Below, in pieces: positions 54,151 to 64,000 of a stretch of DNA of 64,000 bases. The stretch spans positions 62,001 to 126,000 of the forward strand of contig JAACJM010000132.1 of the NCBI GenBank assembly GCA_013368315.1. The letters run 5' to 3'. Made by a program: the position numbers and the translations under genes. Each line of letters starts with the position of its first letter. The stretch's first letter is position 1. Source of the DNA: Tetrapyrgos nigripes. Lineage: Eukaryota > Basidiomycota > Agaricomycetes > Agaricales > Campanellaceae. The notes beneath the pieces are model-generated. The model was not told the DNA's origin. It did not search any database and worked only from the letters and a program-made list of their open reading frames with translations.

Positions 54151-54399
54151 CCGTAAATACCCATAAATCCCTGGTCAATGTAGCAGCCATTGTGCAAAAT
54201 TGTACATAACTATGTACCAATACTTCAGTCGTTTATCATAGTCTGCAAGAGATCTAAGTCAAAGTCTGTTGTGCTACTCTATGCTGCATCAGTCCACAAC
54301 TTCGCATTAGTTACCTTACCAACTCCGTAGCAAAACTCCGAACATGTTCTCACAAGTCATGAAGCTCCGATTTAAGGTCATAATTATCCCTCTCCAGTA

Positions 54400-55280
54400 G
54401 CCTAATTGACTTCTTCAGCTGATTTTCTTGAGGTGCTGTTCAATGACTTCGCTTTGGATCCGGGCTTTGAGCAGCTGCTTCAGCAGTTCAGGGATGGTAG
54501 GGGTGACTGACTCTGGCATGAAGTTATCAGGTGGATATAACAGTGGAGAACATGAGCATACGCACCTTGATTTCGCAAAATATCACTAGTAGCATCCATT
54601 ATCTTCCGTGGTGAATCCCATAGCTCTTCGTCCCTCTGTACTTTTGACTGTATATTGGCATATTCTTTATCAAGCTTGCTTCGCCATTTCTGCCCATTAA
54701 GCGTTGGTCTGGCAGAACGAATGGGACTCGCCATACTGTTGGTTTCAGCCAAACAACCAGAGTCTTCATTTGGACATCTAATACGGATGCAATGAGTACT
54801 ATAGTCCTGCAGTTTTACTTGCTGATACAGCACTTTTAGCCTGAGATACTACTCATTGAATGCCTCGGAATTCTCATGGCATATATCCAGCTTCCCCATG
54901 ATCTTGATCATATCAACAGGATCTAAAGAAATGCTCTCCAGAATAAAAAATCTTAACCAGACTCGAATTTGGATCGTTCCAACTTGTCTGAAGCAATGAA
55001 CAAACCTGTAATCCTCAATATCTTTCTATAAGTTAGGTCATCACCTTCCAATTTCTTAACATTGTTCTATGTACATACTACAGCTTATGATAACAACATG
55101 GTATCTTGGTATGACCATGACTTGGAATAACAACTTGTCTATTACATTGTTCACTTCAGTAAATGGTACTGCTGGCACAACAGCGAAAAGTTCAAGCACC
55201 GATTCCATGTCCCTTCTAGATCCATATTCTGTAGTAATAGCTGTGAACAGAGTCAGGGAAAACATGGACCTTTCATGATA
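54400..55280 (-). pseudogene. Unidentified decayed gene, minus strand
   Basis: Several minus-strand segments look coding and could be exons: YGSRRDMESVLELFAVVPAV (about 55230), KKLEGDDLTYRKILRITGLF (about 55030), PVDMIKIMGKLDICHENSEA (about 54910) and KWRSKLDKEYANIQSKVQRD (about 54690). A stop after FNE separates two of them. I recognise no family. The 3' part of the region (54230-54400) has no clear frame. It may be a host gene relic next to the foldback element at 55292. Confidence 0.25.
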
Positions 55281-55291
55281 TATGTACCCAC

Positions 55292-55895
55292 CACCCCAAA
55301 AATACCAAAATATCTGCTCGACGGAGAGGTGACCAGATAGGTGTACGAAAAGGAGATACATCTGTAGTCTAGATAGAAGTCCAAATAGATTATGTGTCAG
55401 TAAGTTAGATATTTGAACAGAAACTTGATATATTCAGATCCCTTTCAGTACATTTGATGGGTGAGGAAACACATTGCCTATCAAATATATTGAAAAAACT
55501 ACAATAAGACCTCAAAATCAGGGCTCCAGACATGGTTACAGATATGCACCCAGAAAGACAATAAGTCCGGCATCCTGATATGGGTGCCAATAGTTTATTT
55601 GTCCATAGAACGGATATATCAGAACCCATTCAGTTGCGGTATATCAGTACTACGGAAAAATGAAGTGTCGCGACATACCGTTTTTGGACGCGTATCCATA
55701 ACCATGTCCAGAGCCCCAATTTAAGGTCTTTTTGTACTTCTTTCGATAGCTTTGATACAGAATATGTTCACACACCAATCAAATATACTAAAAAGCATCC
55801 ATATATTGCAAGTTTCAGTTCAAATATCTAGCTTACAGATACATCACCTTTTTGGACCTATATCCAGCTTCCAAATATATCTCATCCTATTCTAT
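55292..55895. mobile_element. Second copy of the foldback transposon, right end lost
   Basis: The left end CACCCCAAAAATACCAAAAT is followed by ctgctcgacgg. The interior repeats most of the arms of 23210-24294 (gatgcatatctgta-like, ggtgccaatagtt, ggtctttttgtacttcttt) in both orientations. It lacks the TA-flanked insertion of the first copy. The right terminus is replaced by an (atatcct)n microsatellite at about 55890-55921. Confidence 0.75.
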
Positions 55896-55921
55896 ATCCT
55901 ATATCCTATATCCTATATATT

Positions 55922-56596
55922 AAGATACAATCTCCCGATGACAAGAATATTATATAATCTTTACTAAGCAAGCTTCCGACAGAAAAAAAACAGGCGGCCA
56001 TGTGTATGGCCACGTGACCTCAGACTTTTTCCTCAAGGTTTGATGTAGGTGCTCGCACCTTTGGAGGGCTCCACAAATAGCAAGCGGAGCCTCATTCAAT
56101 ACTCCTTTCTGACATCCGTACATAATTTCATTTATTTCTTACAAGTTTGCAATTTATTTGTTTCAACCCCTTTCCAAGGATCAGATGCGGCAGGTGCTGT
56201 GGTCTGCAGCAGATGCCCGTCGTAGACCAGTATGATCCATCAATTATATATCCTCAGTTTGACTTCCTCCCAAGCCCCAGAATTTGCTCACACTTTTCTT
56301 CTGCCCACCCAACCCACCCTATATAATATCATTCAGACTACTAGTACATATGTTTGTATCTACAAGGCCCTAGCGCTCATTCACAATCTTCACATTTCGA
56401 TGGGGGCAGTTGTCCCTGGTTTTGCCTATTACTTATTTTGTGAAGCTTGCGAGTAAGGTGGAGGCACAAACTTTTGGCTATGTAATGTGACTGGGACACT
56501 TTTTGTGTCCTCTGCTCTGCTTCTACAGCTACTTCAGTAGTACATGTAAGGCTGATTTATAAATCAACTGGAGTGCCACAATTATGAAGGGCTTGT
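55922..56596. other. No gene seen
   Basis: No motif recognised. It leads up to the hairpin module at 56597. Confidence 0.4.
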
Positions 56597-56628
56597 GGGC
56601 CACCACTTCACATGGCAATAACGAGGCT
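56597..56628 (+). repeat. Hairpin module of the TTACGAGGCC family
   Basis: gggccaccacttcacatggc followed by aataacgaggc is the same stem-loop plus tail as at 26747-26778. It is fused to the 3' end of the P450 fragment. Confidence 0.6.
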
Positions 56629-56629
56629 C

Positions 56630-57412
56630 CTAAATGTCGAAGGTCAGGTCTGGGGGGAAATGCTGGTAGGTTGACTTGGCATAGCGACAGCTGAAGTACA
56701 TATAAGAAACAAGTCCCCGCAATTTCTCACTATCCAGTGCCTGAATATCTACAGGAAACACAGCTTGAACACAACACCATTTCCACCAGGTGGGCAGTCC
56801 TCTGATGCATGCAGAGAGATCAGGAAGGGAGATGCCAGAAATGAGATCCACAGTAGGATTCTGATTGTCTCCAAAAACTTGTTTCACTTGGATCTCTGGA
56901 TGGCACGCAAGGAAGTAAAACAGAGTCAAGATAGATCCAGCTGTGGTGTCCTGGAATTTATTGGAGTTGAGTGTTGTCGCAATAGCATCAGAGATGTTAC
57001 TTACATGTCCACCAAGAAAGAGAACTATCATGTTGTCCCTGAGCTCCTTCAAAGTCATTCCCGGATCCTTGAGCATGTAAGTCATCATATTATTGCCAGG
57101 GTCTCTCTTATGCTCCAACAAATCCATGAACTTGCTAGTGAGATTCTCGATGCGACAGATGAGTTGTTTCTGTGGCACCAACCATTTCACCCAGGGGAAG
57201 AGAAGATAAAGAGGAGTAGCAATCTTTGCCATGACCTGATTGTACTCCTTTAAAAACAGATTGTCTGTCTCAATGGCCTCAAAATTATGACCCAAGACTG
57301 ATGACCCTATGGCATCGAGAGCGAAGCGCTGTGCCAGATCATCCCACAACACTGTCCCCTCCTTGACGATTAATTTGAACAGACAGTATGATAACACCAC
57401 AAACACATCCAC
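56630..57412 (-). pseudogene. Cytochrome P450 fragment
   Basis: P450s are haem monooxygenases. The 260-codon frame has family-like blocks: WDDLAQRFALDAIGSSVLGH (about 23-42), a middle region with LFPWVKWLVP, and the I-helix position LFLGGHVSNISDAI (131-144). The usual A/G-G-x-D/E-T-T is degraded to GGHVSN, without the acid-Thr pair. FYFLACHPEIQ follows. The ExxR, PERF and haem-Cys motifs are absent. It starts with GTG, has no N-terminal membrane anchor, and both ends abut repeat sequences, so it is a fragment. The sequence preceding it is family X. Confidence 0.72.
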
Positions 57413-57526
57413 AGGTAGTCATGCAGTGAGCACATCATTTATTAGTACAGTGATATGGCAGGTAAACACCTGGCCATGCACCCCATCATTTTGCGCACTT
57501 GGAATCAAAGTAGTGCAACCTCACTA
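57413..57526. other. Junction between the P450 fragment and family X
   Basis: It includes a block (about 57465-57530) also present inverted at 35930-35992. Confidence 0.45.
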
Positions 57527-58140
57527 TATATGCAATCAAACCTATGAATTGTCTAGCTTTTCCACTAGAATGACTCACAAACAGGTACCCTTTAAGACAA
57601 AAGCTTTCATTTAGTTTAATCTCAAGAGTTTTACCATAAACACAGTTGGTAACATGCTGATCAAAGCACACTTGGACTTTACTATCCTTCATTTGGATAC
57701 AGTCACTATACAAAACAGTTTTTTTACCAGATTTCTGACTTTGTGTTACTACTCAGACGAGAACTATCTCATCTGGACTGCGATTGATGATGTGTTCAGC
57801 ATGTACTTACAATCCCTGACTCCTACTAACACTCACCGATTACCTACAAACTGCATACAGACTCAGAGGCTTGATGGACCATAGTAAACTACTATATAGT
57901 ACTTAGCTAATTGTGTGGCTGACTATAAAAGTACACTTCGATTACCTTATCATACAAGAACCACTTGTAACCACCTTCATACAGATACAGTGCAACGGCA
58001 ATATGAGTATTGTTCCTGTGGAAAGCAGTCGTCTACAGTTCATCTTCAGTGTGAGGTGTCATACCCCTTGAGCCACTTAACTTTGTCTTCTCAGTGCTCA
58101 GTTTTTACATACCAAATGTTCCACTTGTCGTATAGCACTG
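57527..58140 (+). repeat. Family X, copy 2 (LTR-like)
   Basis: It matches 25785-26386 in opposite orientation over about 600 bp. A TATA box (tataaaag, 57924-57931) lies in gactataaaagtacact. The following 58100-58200 holds two similar cttgtcgtat..gca.t.cttgcagagg units. Possibly a solo LTR. Confidence 0.6.
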
Positions 58141-59129
58141 TACTTGCAGAGGTGTGTTCGTATAGTCACTTGTCGTATTGTGCAGTACCTTGCAGAGGCA
58201 TACCAAGTCTTCTTCAATCCCAAGCCATTTTTGTTTTCACCTTTGTCTTGCACTTAGTTTGTCTTCAGAGGTGGCTGCACCTATTCAAGCAGTGTATTAC
58301 CATCCACTTCTGCCCATCCCCAGTTTTGTTTTGTGTATTTGTTGGCATATCACCACAGGGCACCCATACATCCTCTCTCCCTCATCTGTAATCCTCCCCC
58401 TCATCATCTACCCATCCTCTACCATATTCTGATCCTCCCTGTCACCTACCCCTTACATCCTTTTACCCTTCATCACCCAGTTGAAGTGCTACTCTATCTC
58501 ATCTTCACTTCGATTATACTTCTTTTGCTTCTTCCTTGAAGATTTGGTTTTTCTAGATCTACTGTGAGAGCTTTAGCATCTCCCTACCCCTGAACTAAAC
58601 ACCTCATCTAGAATGGAAGGTAGTTGTTGGTTAAGTCATTTGCCTTCAACCCCATGCTTAGCATCTCAACGGATTGCTTTTCCCATTGCATTCCATTGGA
58701 TATTAGAAGGCTCTTCATGCCAAAAAATCACCAGAGCAGTGATGCATCAGAAGGTGTCTCTTTTGGAAAGCAATGAGTGTTGTTGCAAATTTTTTGAGCC
58801 AGCTAAAACTTCTCAGAACAGAGTTACTATAAAATCAGAATATGTTACGGACCTTGAATTCGAGAATGTGAACCATCCAATGTCCAAGAGCCCAAACCAA
58901 GACCACTTCCTCCCCATGAGCTTCAGCAAATGGTAAAATCAGATGCTGCATTTTCTTGTCCTCAGATTCCTGCTTCAGATAGCTTCTAAGAAGCAGAAGG
59001 AGGGGCACTCTGGGAAGGTGACACAGATCAAGGGAGGGATGATGAAGAAAGACACAAGAAGTCCTGGAATTGCTATCAGTGCAAGATACAAAATCGGTAA
59101 TAGGTGTCCTTTGTGTAAGTGTAGAACAA
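58141..59129. other. Unidentified, no gene supported
   Basis: A pyrimidine-rich plus strand to about 58560 is followed by a plus-strand frame at 58613-58936 (LEFENVNHPMSKSPNQDHFL) with no motif I recognise. I see nothing that supports a real gene. Confidence 0.3.
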
Positions 59130-61336
59130 ACACAAACTTAAAGACTTTTATACAAATTTTAAAGTCCAAGTGTTCTGAGTAGTCAGGATACTCAACAGTT
59201 CACTTGTACTACAAGGACTTTTGGGTTTTTGGTAAGGTTTTGCATGAGTGCACACAAATTAAACACACACAAAGACTATAACAAGTCCACTAAGGTATAA
59301 ACTAACAGTTTCAATTTCACTGGGGAAAGAGCCACTGCTTTGCATGGCAAGTTACAAGGCCCATAGTAGGGTTGCAGCGTTAGCCATATTAGGAATATCA
59401 TACTGTGGTTATTCAGTAGATAAGTAATCATGCAATCAATGCCTATTCGTACTTAGAACCCCAGTGTTTCTATTGCTCGGCTTGTACAACTGAATAAAGG
59501 CAGGGCATGTTGCCGTTTAGCTGCTGTGAAGCCAGGCAACCGAGTTAATTAAATCGCAGCTTTTTCTGATGGCCTACACACTAAAAACTCACTATATTCT
59601 TGAACCGCGTTGTAGCTGATCATGATTGCAAAAACAGGGCTGATCAATTGACTGACAGTGTGTACTTGTATGTTTGTGTATTGGCTACATAAATACGTAC
59701 ATACATACATATCGTAAGGTGAAGGCGAAAGGACTTAGGAAAATCCGACGCGACTTGGGTTATGTCATTGTTTGTTCATAGTTGACGACAGCTTGAGTCG
59801 GATTGAAAAGCCGATGCGTCGTGAGTCTAGACCGATCATTCAGTTGTCGGCATCATAGACTGGCCAATAGAAATTGCAGGCGTGGAAAAGTTGCGATTGA
59901 ATTGCAAAGGTCACCTAAGTTAACTCAGCCTAAAGGCCCAAATGCCTTATAACCAATTTCACAAGTCCAAGGACACACACAAAAGGTAACACACAAAACC
60001 AACAAATTTGATTCAACACTATTGATTCCAACACACTATGTTTATACTCGATGTGAGTGAGGTAGATTTGATAGAAGCGTAGTCTGTGTTTCGCAGTCTC
60101 TACAGGTAGCGCTAGTGAGATAACTGATACTCTACAGTACGTGGCTTGAGTAACTACAAGAAATACCTAGTCCTTTTATACTACTTGCAGCTACTACTAT
60201 ACAGTTCTACATTTCTATTTAATCCCTGCTAAAAGGTACCTAAGAAAAACAGCCAGTCTAGATTAAGTAGGTACTTTCTAATTAGGGTATCTAGGAAATG
60301 TAGAATATTATCTGAAACTAATAGGGCTTTCTATGTTCCCTTTGCTTCATCCTCTTGACTAAGAGTACCTTCCTGGAACTGGTGGCCATACTCATTCTGA
60401 CTCCCATAGCTCCACTTGTATGACTTACATTCCTTTACTGCCAGTCAGATGTTATAGGTTTACTCCTCTTATGTTTTTCTGGCACTACTATAGACTTGGT
60501 GTTTATAGACCTCGTTTCTAGCATACCACTAGTTAGTTTTTGTATAGATAAGTCCTGCCCTCTATAAGGTCCTACATATCTTTTGTAGTAGCGCTTGTCC
60601 CAACAAGAACGCCTCAGTCATCAGGCACACATCTTGCCGATCTTACTGCTGCATTCGGAAATAGCTTTACCCTTTTGGGGCTCTCTCATTATGACTCCTT
60701 CCTTAGTTCACGTACTGGCAGTAATGAACTATGGGCTTTATTCCTTCACCGCTAGTTCATCCCTTTAGTGCACTGTGAAAGCTGAGCTTTCTAGGAACTC
60801 ATACATATATACTTTGTCCTACTTTTCTATCCTTACTGCCTTTCAAAAGACTATTCCTTCTATTTTGCTTACAAGCAAGGTATCGCTTGTTATACTGCTA
60901 GTTCAGACATAGTCGGTTACTATGGCTTTCCTCTGATTTCTCCAATTATGGCGCCATTTCTAAACCAGTGATCATTTAGCGCTAGAGTCTGGGTCGTATA
61001 GCCTACGTGTTCCTTGCCTGTGAATAGGGGCTTCACTTTCCCTTGAATCACACTGGCAGTACTAAGCGTGTTATAGTAAGAATGGTTACAAAGTCCTTAT
61101 AGAACTTTGTATAGTATATGGTGGATCTCTGTACACATCAACCATAGTACTTAGAATAAGCATACCCTATTAATAAGTACTTAGTTTTATTGTACTGGCG
61201 CATACACTTATTCCACTAGCACTTTAACTAGCAGTTCAAGACTCACTCTAGTTCTTCTATATACCAATTGAAGTGGTGAATCAGCTTTCTAATTGCCAAT
61301 TGGCGTTTCTATACACGAATTTTGTAAGGCATATCA
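59130..61336 (-). repeat. Long LTR related to the G4 LTR
   Basis: It shares extended similarity with 49330-50970. On the minus strand the presumed 5' edge (61336) is preceded by a purine tract, gttggggggaga (61348-61337), as expected for a 3' LTR. It is interrupted by the element at 59321-59953. The distal border near 59130 is approximate. Confidence 0.5.
59321..59953. mobile_element. Hairpin/TTACGAGGCC-family element with 9-bp target duplication
   Basis: It begins TGGGGAAAGAGCCACTGC, with the stem-loop GCCACTGCTTTGCATGGC and agttacaaggcc, and ends aactcagcctaaaggcccaa then atgccttataac. It is flanked by caatttcac on both sides (59312-59320, 59954-59962). The 633 bp have no coding capacity. 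A 9-bp duplication fits MULE-type transposition. This is the best-defined member of the family. Confidence 0.75.
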
Positions 61337-61348
61337 TCTCCCCCCAAC

Positions 61349-62045
61349 TAAAGATCTTGACCATCCTTGGTCAATAACTTTTATTGGTAATCCCACCAAA
61401 TGCATATGTCTTTGACACTTCTTATTTAGACAGTTCCCACAGTCTGGATAACTCTGACCATTCTTACATCATTGTACCTTCCAAATCTGGGAGTGCCAGA
61501 GTCTGGTGTGATGTCTGATTTCCACCAACTTCTTTCATGAACCCTTTTTAAGGCATACCCATTCTTCTTCACTTGATATTCTGGAAAAGAAGCGCTCTCT
61601 GGGAGAACCCATTTGAGTCACTGCTATTCTCGACAGGGTCTAATGTCCATCTTCTTCCCATGTTTTCGCTTCTAGTGCCCATATAACTTTAAGTGCCAGT
61701 CACATGCTATCCTAATATAGTCTTCAGGGTCAGTGCCAGTTAGATCTGGGGTGAGCCACTCTGTCTTGCAAGACTTCTTGGAATGGACAGAACGACATAA
61801 AGATGACTGCCAAAATCCATATTTCCTGTCACTGTGCCCTCTACTGAGACCAAGTCCAGCAACAACAAGTCCTTGTCGTTGAAGAAGACCTGCACTCTCC
61901 ACCAGAAGTCGTTGACTGACACTTCTCATGGTGGTTGCATGCTCAATCCTCTCAGTCAGGAATTCTATGCACGACTCGAAGTCCTTTGTGTGTTGTATGA
62001 GCAAGCGTACCACGTCCTTTGTGTGTTGTATGAGCAAGTGTACCA
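61349..62045 (-). pseudogene. Decayed retroelement coding debris
   Basis: Minus-strand frames such as KKNGYALKRVHERSWWKSD and VHSKKSCKTEWLTPDLTGTD lie just upstream of the purine tract of the long LTR. They may be the end of its pol, but no diagnostic motif is present. A 33-bp unit (gtcctttgtgtgttgtatga...) is tandemly duplicated at 61981-62013 and 62014-62046, up to the border of Copia-2. Confidence 0.3.
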
Positions 62046-62285
62046 TGTCTAATAGACTTAGGTTATCTTAGCGAATAGTCTTAGTGAAAGTCACAAAGTG
62101 GGGGGTAAGAGCGTGCGAACGTATCTCGCTTGACTCTCAAGTATATATCATTAATCAGAGTAGTATAATAATATAAATAGTCTAAGTATATCCGTATGAT
62201 CATTTGACCGTATGTCCGCAGTATCTGATTGATTGCCATATGCGTAGTAGCTTAGTAATATGATCGTTATCATTAAATTCCAACA
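62046..62285 (-). repeat. Copia-2 3' LTR
   Basis: On the minus strand it begins TGTTGGAATTTAATG and ends CTATTAGACA (about 240 bp), with a TATA-like tgatatatactt inside. Its start is fixed by the preceding purine tract aggggag. The far border is inferred from the TG...CA rule and the end of the 33-bp duplication. Confidence 0.7.
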
Positions 62286-62292
62286 CTCCCCT
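62286..62292 (-). promoter_or_regulatory. Copia-2 polypurine tract
   Basis: aggggag (minus strand) lies between the pol stop codon and the 3' LTR start TGTTGGAA. Confidence 0.75.
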
Positions 62293-64000
62293 TCAAGCGG
62301 ATATCCCTAGTAATCGGGAGAAACGCTTGATCTTATCAGCGGAGAGAGCTTTCGTAAGTATATCCGCAAGTTGATCATTAGTTGACACATGTTTAACTCA
62401 TATGTATCGTTGATGTATCCGATCAGTAAGAAAGTTTTTACGGATATTGAAATGCTTAGTTCTCTGAGTATGTTGTTCTTCAGGAGCACGTATAATTGCC
62501 AAAGTAGATGCACTATCTGAGTTGATAAGTACTGGCTCCTGTTCGGCATTTAGAATTTCTTCTATAAAACCTTTCAAATAAATAGCTTCTTGTGAGGCAT
62601 GTGCGAGTGCGCATAGTTCAGCCTCAGTAACTGATAAAGTTACCAGTGTGCCTCGCTTACTTGACCAAGAAATAAGTGATTCAGCAAATTTGAATGCATA
62701 GCCCATGATTGGTTTATTGCCATACGTGGACATACCATCAGAGTCGGCAAATCCATAAGTAGAAGTAATAATAGGGCTCCCTAGGTTGAGCCAGTAATCG
62801 CAAGTTCCTTTCAGATAAAGATAGCATTGTTTAGCTGCAGCGTAATGCTCTTCACCTGGATCATTAAGGTATCTTGCTAGTTGACCAGTACAATATGCAA
62901 TGTCTGGCCTAGTACAGTCAGCAACATATCGTAAACCACCGACTAGTGACATATAGTGTTTAATAGCAGCGGCGTCCCGTTGCAGTTCACTCCCAGGTCT
63001 AGGGCTAAGATTTTGCCCGGGTAGCATAGGTGTACGGCGTGCATGTAATTGGTCAAAATTGTATCGTTTGAGAATATTCTCAATGTAATGTTTCTGATGG
63101 AGTTTAATAGTATGATTATTCCTATCTCGTTGAATTTCCATACCGAGAATCCAGTGGATTTCTCCACCGTCAGTGACTTGGACGTGTCCACTAAGTGCAG
63201 TAACAAAAGCTTGTGCAGTAGCTTTGTTAATAGTACATAAAGTAATGTCATCGACGTGACAAGATAGTATTAAAATGAGTTTATTCTCATGATATCGGTA
63301 GAATACCGCATTATCGTAAGTAGACTTCTTAAGTCCTAGTAACTTTATGAGAATATTGCATAATTTTTCATACCATCGACGACCAGCTTGTTTCAACCCA
63401 TATAGAGTCTTTCTGAGTTTAAGTACGTAGCCTTCAGGTAAGTTAGGTAGTAAATTACCCGGAGGTGGACGAAGGTATAACGTTTCCTCGTCAGTAACGT
63501 TTCCGTAAAGATAGGCAGATTTAATATCAATCTGAGTAGTTTCATAGTCTAATGAAGCTGCAAGAGCAAGTATAAAACGTGTACTGCTCATGCGTGCTAC
63601 AGGGGCAAAGATATCATTTGTGTAGTAATCAATGCCTTCTTGTTGACTAAAGCCTTGTGCTACTAGTCTAGATTTCAATTTGGTCTGTTTGCCAAGTTCG
63701 TACTTAGTTTTGTAGACAAATCTGGAACCAATGATATTCGCATCAGCAGGAGGTTTGACGTATTCCCAGGTTCCTAGACTTTCTAGAGATTCTATCTCAG
63801 TTTTCATGGAATCAAACCATGCATCACGTTGTGGATGATTGAGTACATCCTTAAATGAAATTGGATCGCCAACGTTATCAGCGTAGTAAACATTGAATTC
63901 TGTTAAGAAAAAAGCAATGTTTTGTTCAACTTCATCGTAGAGTAAACCTCTGGCTTCTCGAATCCTTTTTGATCGTCTTGGGCCATCAGGTTGTTTAGTT
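62293..64000 (-). pseudogene. Copia-2 pol, RT and RNase H, one in-frame stop, 5' end outside window
   Basis: The frame is open from the right edge to a TGA at 62398-62400, then continues in phase (VKHVSTNDQLADILTKAL) to the natural stop at 62293-62295. The lesion is CGA to TGA, a CpG transition, in the RYIRVKH context. Upstream of RT is the PRRSKRIREARG block usual after integrase. RT has WYEKL, LYGLKQAGRRW and an intact CHVDDITL active site (Asp-Asp). RNase H has ADSDGMSTYGNK, WSSKRGTLVTLSVTEAEL and INSDSASTLAI. It is the best-preserved Copia in the window; restoring one codon would reopen the frame as far as can be seen. Confidence 0.9.

Larger units (their letters stand above)
62046..64000 (-). 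mobile_element. Copia-2: 3' part of a Copia retrotransposon, cut by the window edge
   Basis: The 3' LTR (62285-62046), purine tract, and RNase H and reverse transcriptase coding sequence are on the minus strand. The 5' part lies beyond 64000. It differs clearly from Copia-1 in sequence. It is well preserved apart from one stop codon. Confidence 0.9.

Overview
The window looks like a repeat-rich, gene-poor stretch of a filamentous basidiomycete genome, probably an agaricomycete. The evidence is: very short GT-AG introns (about 50-70 bp), including one TACTAAC branch site; a ten-exon seven-transmembrane gene of a family I associate with agaricomycetes; a broken GH28 polygalacturonase gene with fungal introns; and Copia and chromodomain Gypsy retrotransposons. 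No computation was run, so every family call rests on motifs read by eye.

Layout. 1-4318: no convincing gene, only simple repeats and pieces of a hairpin-ended repeat family. 4324-10476: a complete but decayed Copia element (Copia-1) with 5-bp target duplication tccac, itself hit by a solo LTR (8646-9039) and a 243-bp CACTG-ended MITE (9772-10014). 10824-18660: a polygalacturonase gene whose two ends are separated by a 5.8-kb insertion with inverted repeats (12424-18204). 19833-20600: four exons of a MULE-like transposase. 21133-22712 (-): the only host gene that looks intact. 23210-24294: a foldback DNA transposon with a second one nested inside. 25785-26976: two more repeat families.

27231-50970 is a nested retrotransposon cluster, all on the minus strand. 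G1 (27231-35235, TSD cacac) and G2 (41207-48626, TSD aagtc) are young Tf1/sushi-like chromoviruses with near-identical LTRs. G2 sits inside an older Gypsy element, G4: gag at 48706-49250, protease at 40412-40945, with the reading frame continuing across the G2 insertion. A third element, G3 (35993-40410), also landed in G4. 51290-54055 holds three kinds of tandem repeat and a tRNA-like sequence. 54400-61350 holds gene and transposon debris, including a cytochrome P450 fragment and a long LTR. 62046-64000 is the 3' part of a second Copia element (Copia-2) that runs off the right edge.

The most interesting observation concerns G1 and G2. Both carry the layout LTR - methionine-free leader ORF (ORF0) - gag - pol (overlapping in the -1 frame at the same GATTTTTGA) - an extra ORF3 between pol and the polypurine tract. 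ORF3 encodes a small protein with a conserved C-x9-C-x5-H-x3-H-x2-C-x2-C-x10-C-x5-H-x3-C module, a GW/WG-rich middle and a conserved Trp-rich C-terminus. It has its own TATA-like box and a conserved presumptive start-site block. Spacing conservation between two diverged families suggests selection; a role such as Argonaute binding or silencing suppression is only a hypothesis. The primer site of both elements is complementary to the predicted 5' end of their own RNA, with a compensatory change, which points to self-priming. Many inactivating changes, including catalytic RT aspartates and LTR differences, are CpG transitions, as expected of cytosine methylation.
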